Origin: Flavobacteriales bacterium | Lineage (GTDB): Bacteria > Bacteroidota > Bacteroidia > Flavobacteriales_E > Vicingaceae | Assembly: GCA_026196775.1 (NCBI GenBank) | Contig: JAPHUD010000003.1 | Coordinates: 1-64,000, forward strand | Reading direction: 5' to 3' | DNA length: 64,000 nt | Shown here: one piece after another, positions 25,637 to 33,414 of the stretch | Position numbering within the stretch: the stretch's first letter is position 1 | Layout of the letters: each line of letters starts with the position of its first letter | Program-made: the position numbers and the translations under genes | The notes under the pieces: generated by a model | Seen by the model: the letters and a program-made list of their open reading frames with translations, nothing else | Told to the model about the DNA's origin: nothing | The model's database searches: none

Positions 25637-26181
25637 TGAATAAACTGACATACAAAAAAAAGTTGCAATATGTATTAATCATAAGTGGAGTGTTTATGGT
25701 GGTATTGTACCAATTAGCCTTGTCCGATACCATTGATTTAGCTATAGAAACCGGTGTGATGGAAGAACAAGTAGCCAATAACAAAAATGCACCCGAAGAA
25801 ATTGCAATGATCAAACAAAAACTAGCCAAAATAGAACAATTAATAGGCACTCAAGTAGCTCATGATTTGGATGTACATCAATTATTGTTAGAATCTGTAA
25901 CAGGTTATGTACAAACCAATAATTTGGTGTTGAAAGACTTTCCTCAACCTTTCTCCATATCAGATAAAGGATATACCACTAAAACAGCACTGGTAATTGT
26001 AGAAGGAGACTTTATCCAATTACTCAAACTAAGTAATTATATCGAAAATAATTACCAAGGAGGAAAGTTGGTCGCCTTAGATTTTAAAATCAATAATGAA
26101 CTTAGAACACGAACAAGAAAATTAAATTCTACCATTTATTTACAAAACGTAAAAGCTGAAAACCATGAAGAAAATAGTTAA
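25633..26181 (+). CDS. GspM/PilO-like periplasmic scaffold protein
   Basis: The protein has 182 residues: a short basic cytoplasmic start, one membrane span (about 12-31), a helical stretch (35-70), and a ferredoxin-like domain (about 85-182) ending with KINNELRTRTRKL. This layout is that of GspM or PilO, partner of GspL/PilN. The gene overlaps its upstream neighbour by four bases and the next by 17. Sequence identity to known M/O proteins is low, so the call rests on topology and operon order. Confidence 0.7.
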   Translation: MMNKLTYKKKLQYVLIISGVFMVVLYQLALSDTIDLAIETGVMEEQVANNKNAPEEIAMIKQKLAKIEQLIGTQVAHDLDVHQLLLESVTGYVQTNNLVLKDFPQPFSISDKGYTTKTALVIVEGDFIQLLKLSNYIENNYQGGKLVALDFKINNELRTRTRKLNSTIYLQNVKAENHEENS

Positions 26182-27112
26182 CTACAGTCTCATCACTTTG
26201 TTGTTGTCAACAATTATTGCTTGCAACGATTTTATTGAAAAAGACATTGATAAAGAAACGATTACTTTGTTAGCACCTGCCAACAATTTAACCACCATAC
26301 AATTAACCCATACCTTTTGGTGGAATTGGTTAGATGGTGCAGAGCAATACAACATGCAAGTAGTTGAAGGAAGTTTTACTTCAGTAACTAAATTTTTGTT
26401 GGATACTACCATCTCCAAAAACAAATTTGAATATACTTTATATCCCGGAACTTTTCAGTGGAGAGTAAAAGGAATGAACAACGGCAGTGAAACCAATTTC
26501 TCAACATTTACTGTAACCATTGATAGTTCATTAGACATCAGTAGCCAACAAATAGTTTTAAGTGCTCCTATTGATAATTATATTACCAATAATGACAATA
26601 TCACATTTACATGGAATAATCTTCTAAATGCAGATGATTATTTGATAGAAATTCATGAAAATACATGGACAGGAAACTTAGTTTTTGGACCACAAATAAC
26701 TACTTCCAATTCAATTACTACCACCTTACCTGAAGGAACATTGGTTTGGGGTGTTCAAGGCAGAAATGCTACCTCAAATACTTCTACTGCATTTTCTATC
26801 CGAACATTGACCATAGATACCACCTCTCCGAATATGGTTACCTTAGTTGCTCCTGCAGATAACGCTACGTTAAGTAATGGTTATCATACTTACTCCTGGA
26901 CACAAGGAGCAAACACAGGAACAGCATTAACCGATGCTATTTTCTTTTACTCAGATGTTTCAGCAACTAACCTGATAAAATCTGCACAAGCTGTTGGCAC
27001 ATCTCATCAGGATTCATTAGGGGTTGGTGTTTTTTATTGGAGAGTTCAATCTACAGACGCAGCAGGAAATATTGGACCTATGAGTAACATCAGAAAATTA
27101 ACCATACAGTAA
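26165..27112 (+). CDS. lipoprotein with three Ig/FN3-like repeats in secretion operon
   Basis: The protein has 315 residues. The signal (MKKIVNYSLITLLLSTIIAC) ends at a lipobox-type Cys20. Three repeats of about 90 residues follow, each with a LxAPxNN..T start and a G.F.WRV or GTLVWGVQG strand and ending ..TIDxS (near 110, 210 and 315), so the repeats are Ig/FN3-like. It lies between M-like and C-like genes and overlaps the former, so it should be part of the machine. No such component is known to me in type II secretion. An outer-membrane pilotin or surface substrate-binding subunit is possible. Confidence 0.75.
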   Translation: MKKIVNYSLITLLLSTIIACNDFIEKDIDKETITLLAPANNLTTIQLTHTFWWNWLDGAEQYNMQVVEGSFTSVTKFLLDTTISKNKFEYTLYPGTFQWRVKGMNNGSETNFSTFTVTIDSSLDISSQQIVLSAPIDNYITNNDNITFTWNNLLNADDYLIEIHENTWTGNLVFGPQITTSNSITTTLPEGTLVWGVQGRNATSNTSTAFSIRTLTIDTTSPNMVTLVAPADNATLSNGYHTYSWTQGANTGTALTDAIFFYSDVSATNLIKSAQAVGTSHQDSLGVGVFYWRVQSTDAAGNIGPMSNIRKLTIQ

Positions 27113-27114
27113 GC

Positions 27115-27597
27115 ATGCAGCAGAAGAAAAAAACCATATACATTTTATTGCCCATAGTGATTTTGGTATGGGGCTTTGTGTTTTACCAATTATACGGTTA
27201 TTTTTTTTCAACGCCTAGTTATGCGAATACCGAAGAGAAAACCATCATTAACATTGACGAAATAAAAAAAGATACTTTTTCTATCGTTGCCAATTACAGA
27301 GATCCCTTTTTAAGTCAAAAGAAGATACAAACAGTGAACCATCCGGTTGTAAGTAAAACCAATCGCTCAACAACTAAAAAAAATAGTGCTCCAACAGTAC
27401 TTAAATGGCCTTCGATACAATACAAAGGAATGATAAAAAATAATAACTCAGAAAAACGAGTAGCAATAGTAAATATTGACGGCAAAGAACGCATCGTAAA
27501 AGAAGGAACAACATTGAACGAACTAAAAGTAGTTAAAATTGAAAAAGAGACTATTACCGTTTCATTTCAAGACGAACAAAAAACGATAAACAAATGA
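27115..27597 (+). CDS. GspC/PilP-like linker protein
   Basis: The protein has 160 residues, with one N-terminal span (8-28), a linker starting at YRDPF and a C-terminal small beta domain (KWPSIQYKGMIKN, KRVAIVNIDGKERIVKEGTT, LKVVKIEKETITVSF). This is the pattern of the HR domain of GspC or PilP, which joins inner-membrane scaffold and secretin. It lies two bases after the lipoprotein gene and overlaps the next by four. Confidence 0.75.
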   Translation: MQQKKKTIYILLPIVILVWGFVFYQLYGYFFSTPSYANTEEKTIINIDEIKKDTFSIVANYRDPFLSQKKIQTVNHPVVSKTNRSTTKKNSAPTVLKWPSIQYKGMIKNNNSEKRVAIVNIDGKERIVKEGTTLNELKVVKIEKETITVSFQDEQKTINK

Positions 27598-28457
27598 ACT
27601 TAGCAGTGAAACATATCATTACCGTAGTAGCATTTTTTCTATTTTTTACAGCATTTACTTATGCTCAAAAAATAAAAGAAATAACCCATAGAGATATAAG
27701 TGTGCATTATAAAGATTCATCTGTTAATGCTACTGTTTTATTAGAAGAGAAGAAAATCAGATTGAGTACCAATATTGATTATTACTGGTATCAGAACAAT
27801 GCCATTAAAGTGAACCAAGGGGGATTTAAAGGACGATTGTTAGATGGCGACTATCAGGTAATCACTTCAGATGGAAGCTTAATCGCCAAAGGAGAATTTA
27901 AAAAAGGATATAAAACAGGCAAATGGAAAACATGGGAAAAAACAGGAAAACTAGCTACTATTTATCAATGGAACAAAGGCTACAAAAATGGAAATTATGA
28001 ATTGTATGTGGATGGGAAAGTGGTTGAAGAAGGCAGCTATAAATCAGGAAAATTACACGGTTCATTTTTAAAGTATGAAGCTGAAGAAGTGGTAGAAAAA
28101 GGAAGGTATAAAAAAGGCAAACTGCACGGAAAAATCATCACCTATAAAAACGATACTATTTTTAGTGTTACCAACTATAAAAATGGCAAAGAAGTAATGT
28201 CAAAAGAAAAAAAGGCTAAAGAACCTAAAAACACAACAGAAAAAACTAAAAAAAATAAATCAGAAGAGAATGTAGCCGATACTAAGACTAAAGAAGATAA
28301 AGAAACCAATAAAAAATGGTGGCAGTTTTGGCAAAAGAAAACTGAAGATGAAACAGACAAAAAATCAACAACCAAAAAAGTAAAAGAACCTAAGGTTGAT
28401 GCTCACAAAAACGGAGAACAAAAAGAGAAAAAAACTAAAAAAAAGAAAAATGATTAA
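27594..28457 (+). CDS. secreted MORN-repeat (YwqK-like) protein with Lys-rich tail
   Basis: The protein has 287 residues. A signal peptide (1-24) is followed by at least five MORN-like repeats between 95 and 195 (GEFKKGYKTGKWKTWEK, YKNGNYELYVDGK, YKSGKLHGSF, YKKGKLHGKI). The last 90 residues are strongly basic and repetitive in Lys, Glu and Thr, with KKWWQFWQKK in the middle, perhaps disordered. Such repeats occur in Bacteroidota exported proteins of unknown role. Its place within the secretion operon suggests a periplasmic or outer-membrane accessory. Confidence 0.72.
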   Translation: MNLAVKHIITVVAFFLFFTAFTYAQKIKEITHRDISVHYKDSSVNATVLLEEKKIRLSTNIDYYWYQNNAIKVNQGGFKGRLLDGDYQVITSDGSLIAKGEFKKGYKTGKWKTWEKTGKLATIYQWNKGYKNGNYELYVDGKVVEEGSYKSGKLHGSFLKYEAEEVVEKGRYKKGKLHGKIITYKNDTIFSVTNYKNGKEVMSKEKKAKEPKNTTEKTKKNKSEENVADTKTKEDKETNKKWWQFWQKKTEDETDKKSTTKKVKEPKVDAHKNGEQKEKKTKKKKND

Positions 28458-29706
28458 GGCAGGAGCATTACTATATGCGATGTTCTTGGTGATTGTTATT
28501 TCAATCATTACTTCCTCTATTATTTTGGTGAACTATTACAACAATTTTTATGTGTTAGGAGCATTCAAACAAGATCAACTTTTTCAGGATGTGTATTCAG
28601 GAATCAATTACGGATTGGTTTTTAATCAAACGCTTCCTTTAAATCAAGCGACCAAAATTGATTTATATGCAGATGCTCAACACGAAGTTTTGGTAACCAA
28701 AAAAAGTTGGGGAGCTTTTTATGTCATTTCTTCCAAAGCAACTTGGAGAAACAAAAACGCCTCTAAAACAGCATTAATTGGAGCCAATTTAAATGCAGGT
28801 GAAAAAACAGCCATCTATTTAGCGGAACAAAACAAACCATTATCTCTAACAGGACTTACTATCATTACAGGAGATTGCTATTTACCAGAATCAGGGGTTA
28901 AAAGAGCTTATATAGAAGGAAAAAGCTTTGTTGGTCAACGCTTGATTAACGGGGCAAAAAAAAACAGCAATAAAAACCTGCCTTCAATCAATAAAGAATT
29001 AATAGACGAAAATTACCATCGTTTTATAAATTCCGGTAACGATAGTGTTGTGGATTATGAAGCTGTTTTAGGACAAGATTCCATTGTTAATACATTTGAT
29101 AAAAATACTTTGGTGTTGTACTCTCCCTTTACCATTTCGTTAGCCAATAAAACAATCGAGGGAAATGTAATTATTCGTTCCGATAGAAACATCATCATTG
29201 AAACCTCTTCTAATATCAATAATATTATTTGTTATGCTAAGGGAATTATCATTGAAAAGAACAGCAGCATTAATGCTCAGTTTTTTGCACAAGATTCTAT
29301 TGTGGTTGAAGAAAATTGTCAACTCAATTATCCTTCTGTGTTGGCAGTGTTAGGAAAAGGTAATTCAACCATGCAGCGAAAAATCAGTATCGCTGAAAAT
29401 GTAACATTAAAAGGAGCTGTTTTTTTGTACAATGAAAATTACGATAGAAAAAATCAAGCCTTGGTGAGTGTTGGCAATGACAGTAAAATAATGGGACAAA
29501 TTTATGCTTCTGAAATGCTTGAAATAAGAGGCGAAGTCACGGGAGGTGTTTTTTGCAACAACTTTTTGTTAAAAACACCCTCATCTGTATATCAAAATCA
29601 TCTGATGGATGTAGTGATAGACAGAGTGGCATTGTCAGAACATTTTGTAGGCGTGGCATTAACAGAAGCCATTCAGCAACATCAAATAATTAAATGGTTA
29701 AACTAA
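28450..29706 (+). CDS. GspK/PilX-like pseudopilin with beta-helix domain
   Basis: The start at 28450 (MIKAGALLYAMFLVIVISI) gives a pseudopilin-like hydrophobic helix with Ala before the cleavage point; the +5 residue is Tyr, not Glu, as GspK usually lacks Glu5. The 418-residue protein is long for K (usually about 320) and residues about 210-400 have repeating IIIE/IEGNVII/IYASEMLEIRG turns typical of a right-handed beta-helix. K sits at the pseudopilus tip. An upstream ATG (28396) lies inside the preceding gene and would delay the signal. It overlaps the MORN gene by eight bases. Confidence 0.72.
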   Translation: MIKAGALLYAMFLVIVISIITSSIILVNYYNNFYVLGAFKQDQLFQDVYSGINYGLVFNQTLPLNQATKIDLYADAQHEVLVTKKSWGAFYVISSKATWRNKNASKTALIGANLNAGEKTAIYLAEQNKPLSLTGLTIITGDCYLPESGVKRAYIEGKSFVGQRLINGAKKNSNKNLPSINKELIDENYHRFINSGNDSVVDYEAVLGQDSIVNTFDKNTLVLYSPFTISLANKTIEGNVIIRSDRNIIIETSSNINNIICYAKGIIIEKNSSINAQFFAQDSIVVEENCQLNYPSVLAVLGKGNSTMQRKISIAENVTLKGAVFLYNENYDRKNQALVSVGNDSKIMGQIYASEMLEIRGEVTGGVFCNNFLLKTPSSVYQNHLMDVVIDRVALSEHFVGVALTEAIQQHQIIKWLN

Positions 29707-30059
29707 AAAAAATACAAGCATTTACCATATTAGAATCTATGGTAGCCATGGTTATTGTGATGATTGCTTTTGGGTTGACTTCTGTTACATTAATCAACAT
29801 TGCTTCATCCGGAATTACCAAGGAAAAACAGCAAGCAGCAGCACTAGTAAAACTCATTAGAAACGAAACATTGCAAGAAAGCAGGTATTTAGATGAAACT
29901 ATCACTTTTGAGAATATAACTATCGAAAAAATGATAGTAGCACATCCCTTATCCGGTGAGTTAAAAATATTGCAAATTGAAGCTTATAAAGACAAAGAAA
30001 AATTGTTTGAAGGCAAAGAAATAATACTGTTAAAAGACTTTATAACAAATGAAAATTAA
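29694..30059 (+). CDS. gspI: minor pseudopilin, GspI-like
   Basis: The protein has 121 residues. The class III signal KIQA|FTILESMVAMVIVMIAFG has Glu at +5 and Ala instead of Gly at -1. The remaining 85 residues are small and beta-rich. The overlap with upstream and downstream genes (13 and 11 bases) supports a single operon. With K- and J-like neighbours it should be the I subunit that starts pseudopilus assembly; H is an alternative name. Confidence 0.8.
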   Translation: MVKLKKIQAFTILESMVAMVIVMIAFGLTSVTLINIASSGITKEKQQAAALVKLIRNETLQESRYLDETITFENITIEKMIVAHPLSGELKILQIEAYKDKEKLFEGKEIILLKDFITNEN

Positions 30060-30501
30060 AGCTTTTTCATTTTTAGAAATCATGGTTGCCATTGTTATCT
30101 CCGGGGTAGTAATGAGCACGGCTTATTCTGTTTATATATTTGTCAACAAGCAGTATATCAAACTAAACACCATAAAAGCTGACGTAAGAGATTATTTTGA
30201 GTTCTCATCTACCATTAGTCGTGATTTTGAATTAGCAAAAAAAGTAGTTAAAACAAATGATTACACCATTTCTATGGAGCAAACAGATAAAACCATTAAT
30301 TATCAATTTGAGCATGAATATGTATTGAGAAATATAAATTTTCAAACCGATACGTTTTCCTTTTCAGCAACAGATATATTAATCAACACCCTAGCTGAAT
30401 TTAAAGAAGAACAAGTGGTTGATTTTGTGAAAATGAAGGTGAAAGATAATGATTTTTCTTTTTACAAAAACTATGGAGCAATCGCTAAAATTGAAGAATA
30501 A
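30049..30501 (+). CDS. gspJ: minor pseudopilin, GspJ-like
   Basis: The protein has 150 residues with the signal KIKA|FSFLEIMVAIVISGVV (Glu at +5, Ala at -1), then a long helix and a beta-rich globular domain. Length and place between I and F suggest the J subunit of the pseudopilus tip. It is followed by gspF after two bases. Confidence 0.78.
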   Translation: MKIKAFSFLEIMVAIVISGVVMSTAYSVYIFVNKQYIKLNTIKADVRDYFEFSSTISRDFELAKKVVKTNDYTISMEQTDKTINYQFEHEYVLRNINFQTDTFSFSATDILINTLAEFKEEQVVDFVKMKVKDNDFSFYKNYGAIAKIEE

Positions 30502-30503
30502 GT

Positions 30504-31646
30504 ATGGCAATTAAAGTATCTCATATTAATACAACCGTTCCATCGGCAGCTAAAGAAAAGCAGCAGAAAAGCAGTATATTGCAATTGCTCAATCAAGACA
30601 TTAGTTTTAGCAAAAGCTATCCCGATAAAAAGAAAGAACAATTCTATTCCGAAATCAGCTTGTTGTTATCCGCAGGAACAGACATTAAAACTGCGTTGGA
30701 ATTGATTGTGGAAGAAACAGAGAAAGACAAAGATAAAAAGCTGCTGGAAGGCATCAAAAATGACATCATTAATGGAGCCAGTTTTTCTGAAGCCCTTCAG
30801 CATACAGGCAAATTTACCGAGTATGAATATTACTCTTTAAAAGTAGGAGAAGAAAGCTCTCGGGTAGATTTAGTACTGACCGATTTAGCCACTTTTTTCA
30901 AACGAAAAATAGACCAAAAAAGAAAACTCTCAGGAGCGTTGTCTTACCCCATAGTATTGCTACTTACTGCTTTTGGAATGGTGGTATTTTTATTAAAATT
31001 TTTAGTCCCTATGTTTCAGGACATTTTTAAAAGTTTTAATAAAGAATTACCGGGAGTGACCCAGTTTGTAATTGATGCTTCCGACACCGTAAGCAGTTAT
31101 TTTTTGTTGATTGTCTTATTCATACTGGGAGCAATTGTTTTTGTGATGCTCAATAAAAAGAAAATGTGGTTTAGGAAAATTACTTCTACACTTATTATCA
31201 AAATTCCGGTAGTAGGGGAGATGGCTCAAAAAATATATTTAACCCGTTTTTGTCACTCTATGAATTTACTGATCAGTGCTAGGAATCCCTTATTAAATTC
31301 CATTCAGTTGGTAAAAAAGATGATAGCTTATTACCCTTTGCAACAAGCCCTCGAGAAAGTGGAGGATGACTTGATGCATGGAAAATTGCTCAACGAAAGC
31401 ATGCGAACCATGCCTATTTTCCCGAAAAAGATGATAGCCCTGATAAAAGTAGCCGAAGAAGTGAATAAGCTGGATGCTATCTTTAAAAACCTAGACGAGC
31501 AATACTCCAAAGATTTAGAATACCGCTCGGAATTGTTTGGAAAACTCCTCGAACCTTTTGTGATTTTGTTTATCAGCGTTATTGTAGGCTTTATTGTCAT
31601 TGCCATGTACATTCCTATGATGGAAATTAATACGGGGTTGTTTTGA
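30504..31646 (+). CDS. gspF: inner-membrane platform protein, GspF/PilC
   Basis: The protein has 380 residues. Two T2SSF domains of about 120 residues each (about 50-170 and 250-370) have the typical helices (FYSEISLLLSAGTDIKTAL; FCHSMNLLISARNPLLNSI). Three membrane spans are near 155-180, 205-225 and 350-370, with the last leading into the conserved end MYIPMMEINTGLF. GspF is the polytopic centre of the assembly platform with GspE and GspL. It is the last gene of the operon. Its final 13 codons recur in diverged form at 35537-35575. Confidence 0.95.
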   Translation: MAIKVSHINTTVPSAAKEKQQKSSILQLLNQDISFSKSYPDKKKEQFYSEISLLLSAGTDIKTALELIVEETEKDKDKKLLEGIKNDIINGASFSEALQHTGKFTEYEYYSLKVGEESSRVDLVLTDLATFFKRKIDQKRKLSGALSYPIVLLLTAFGMVVFLLKFLVPMFQDIFKSFNKELPGVTQFVIDASDTVSSYFLLIVLFILGAIVFVMLNKKKMWFRKITSTLIIKIPVVGEMAQKIYLTRFCHSMNLLISARNPLLNSIQLVKKMIAYYPLQQALEKVEDDLMHGKLLNESMRTMPIFPKKMIALIKVAEEVNKLDAIFKNLDEQYSKDLEYRSELFGKLLEPFVILFISVIVGFIVIAMYIPMMEINTGLF

Positions 31647-31656
31647 AAAAAAAACG

Positions 31657-31736
31657 ACCGTTCATTGGTCAAAAACGACCGTTAGTTAGATGGATGGATC
31701 ATTTTTTTGTTTTTAATCATTTTTAGTTTATGTTTG
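31657..31736 (+). promoter_or_regulatory. LytTR-type direct-repeat operator with downstream Bacteroidota promoter
   Basis: ACCGTTCAT (31657-31665) and ACCGTTAGT (31678-31686) both fit the LytTR consensus [TA][AC][CA]GTTN[AG][TG] and are 12 bases apart, as in known LytTR-regulated promoters. A promoter follows: TTTG (31706-31709), 19-base spacer, TATGTTTG (31729-31736). The start point would be about 31743, some 80 bases before the small basic protein gene. A LytTR response regulator is not encoded in the window. Matching both half-sites and a perfectly spaced promoter by chance is unlikely, but binding is untested. Confidence 0.65.
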
Positions 31737-31822
31737 ATAAATTATTTATAATTAAATGGTTATCAGTAAAAATTAAAAAAAATATGTTCATAAAATTAAA
31801 CTAACATAAAAACACATAAATT

Positions 31823-31960
31823 ATGAAAATAGAAGCGATTAAACCTGGACCAAAACCAAAGAAAGATGATGGTACTTTAGACAAAAGAAGAAGAGATAAT
31901 AAAGATACACCAGGAAACAAGCCCTCGTTAAAACCAAGTAAATCAACTAAGAAGAAATAA
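31823..31960 (+). CDS. small basic protein, 45 residues
   Basis: This frame starts at the ATG following a Bacteroidota-type promoter and ends with TAA at 31958-31960. The product is Lys/Pro/Asp-rich (MKIEAIKPGPKPKKDDG to KSTKKK), without hydrophobic segment, and is likely disordered. It is the first gene after the LytTR-type site. Its function is unknown; the frame could also be a leader peptide. Confidence 0.5.
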   Translation: MKIEAIKPGPKPKKDDGTLDKRRRDNKDTPGNKPSLKPSKSTKKK

Positions 31961-32024
31961 TTATAATATGATAATTAAAAACTACATATATGTAAGTTAG
32001 CATTAATTAAAAAAAACGATCAAT

Positions 32025-32903
32025 ATGTTTAAAAACGCTTACGAAATTGCAAGTCAATTTACACATCCAGTTATTCTGTCAATTAGATTTTATGACAAAT
32101 CAGTTGAGAGTGGATTAGGAAGTTTTATTGTTTTAAATGATGAAGGATGGATTATAACAGCTGCTCACATTCTTGACCCTGCTTTTGCACACCAACAACA
32201 TTCTGCAGAAATAATGGAATTTAATGAAAAAGTTGATTTAATTAATAATAACGATAAATTAAAACATCACCTAAAACAAAGACAGTTAAAAAAATTAGTC
32301 CCTAATAAAAAATGGATAACTAATTATAGTTTTTGGTGGGGTAATGATATATTCAAAATAAACAACTTTAAAATATTAAGAGAAAACGATTTGGCAATTG
32401 GTAAAATTGAGAATTACGATAAAAGATTTCAGAAAATATATCCAAAGCTAAAAGACCCAAGTGACTTAAAGAATGGCACAAGTTTATGCAAGTTAGGCTA
32501 TCCTTTTTATAACATCAAAACGGAGTTTATAGAAGAAAGTAATTCTTTTAAACTAGACCCTAATGTATTTCCTATTCCTCGATTTCCTCTTGATGGAATT
32601 TTCACTAGAAACATTTTAGCTGGTAAGTCAAAAGATAACAAATTTGACATCAAGTTTATTGAAACTTCAACACCTGGCTTAAAAGGACAAAGTGGAGGAC
32701 CAACTTTTGACATTTATGGAAACATCTGGGCTATACAAAGTCAAACTCACAATTTAGATTTAGGCTTTTCGCCTAAAATTAAAAGGGATAAAAAAGAAAT
32801 CGAAGAAAATCAATTTCTAAATGTAGGTTGGGGAGCACACGTGGACACTGTTGTAAAATTCTTGACAGATAAAGGTGTGAGTTTTGAGCTATCAGATGAA
32901 TAA
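32025..32903 (+). CDS. cytoplasmic trypsin-like serine protease
   Basis: The protein has 292 residues without signal peptide. The chymotrypsin-fold triad is visible: His48 in ITAAH, Asp122 in ENDLAIGKIE and Ser223 in GQSGGP. The insertion between His and Asp (about residues 60-110) is charged and long. No PDZ domain follows. Lack of export signals makes a housekeeping periplasmic Deg protease unlikely. Trypsin-like proteases without signal peptides occur as effectors in many predicted immune systems, so an intracellular conflict role is an inference from context. Confidence 0.85.
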   Translation: MFKNAYEIASQFTHPVILSIRFYDKSVESGLGSFIVLNDEGWIITAAHILDPAFAHQQHSAEIMEFNEKVDLINNNDKLKHHLKQRQLKKLVPNKKWITNYSFWWGNDIFKINNFKILRENDLAIGKIENYDKRFQKIYPKLKDPSDLKNGTSLCKLGYPFYNIKTEFIEESNSFKLDPNVFPIPRFPLDGIFTRNILAGKSKDNKFDIKFIETSTPGLKGQSGGPTFDIYGNIWAIQSQTHNLDLGFSPKIKRDKKEIEENQFLNVGWGAHVDTVVKFLTDKGVSFELSDE

Positions 32904-32991
32904 AAACTAATGCTAACAATGTATATAAAAAATAGGCGAAAGATCAGTAAAATCAAGGTTTTTAGCTCGTATCAAACTTTATACTTAGCTC

Positions 32992-33014
32992 AGCAATTCA
33001 ATGAGCGAATTGCT
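32992..33014. repeat. hairpin in structured intergenic gap
   Basis: AGCAATTC and GAATTGCT (8 perfect base pairs, 7-base loop) lie in the 172-base gap after the protease gene. Further dyads near 32912-32930 and 32978-32990 (GCTAA..GTATA / TATAC..TTAGC) suggest a larger folded structure. Its function is unknown. Confidence 0.4.
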
Positions 33015-33075
33015 AAACATTATAAAAGCATAACAAGTATTGATAATTAAATAAAACTAATAAATAATATAAACA

Positions 33076-33378
33076 ATGAATCATTTTAACATCATTGATA
33101 CCAAAGGAAATAATATTGGAAATGGAGGTATTACAACCAATAACAAAGAAGTTATTATTAACGTGATTGAATATAATGGAATACAATATGCTGAACTTAA
33201 AGGAAGTTTTAAGGCTTCAGGTTGTTCTTTGAATTTTAAGACGGGAGAAGGTCCTGTATTCCATATATCAAATGTTAATTCTCAATATTTTAATCTCTCT
33301 GATTTAAACAATAACCATGTAGGTGTTGCAAGGCTTAGTAATTCATTAAAAATGAGAAAATTAATGTTGAGGAAATAA
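33076..33378 (+). CDS. hypothetical 100-residue protein
   Basis: The protein is beta-rich, starts with NIIDTKGNNIGNGGI and ends with a basic stretch (NSLKMRKLMLRK). It has no signal peptide or membrane span and no family is recognised. It lies between the protease and the coiled-coil membrane protein, all on the plus strand. Confidence 0.6.
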   Translation: MNHFNIIDTKGNNIGNGGITTNNKEVIINVIEYNGIQYAELKGSFKASGCSLNFKTGEGPVFHISNVNSQYFNLSDLNNNHVGVARLSNSLKMRKLMLRK

Positions 33379-33414
33379 TATAGTCGAAAAATCAACTTAT
33401 TAATACTAATTTAT

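Noticed and set aside
32904-33060. Integron attC site after the protease gene
   Set aside because: The ends (TGCTAAC and GCATAAC) are in the same orientation rather than inverted, and no integron integrase or neighbouring cassette site is seen.
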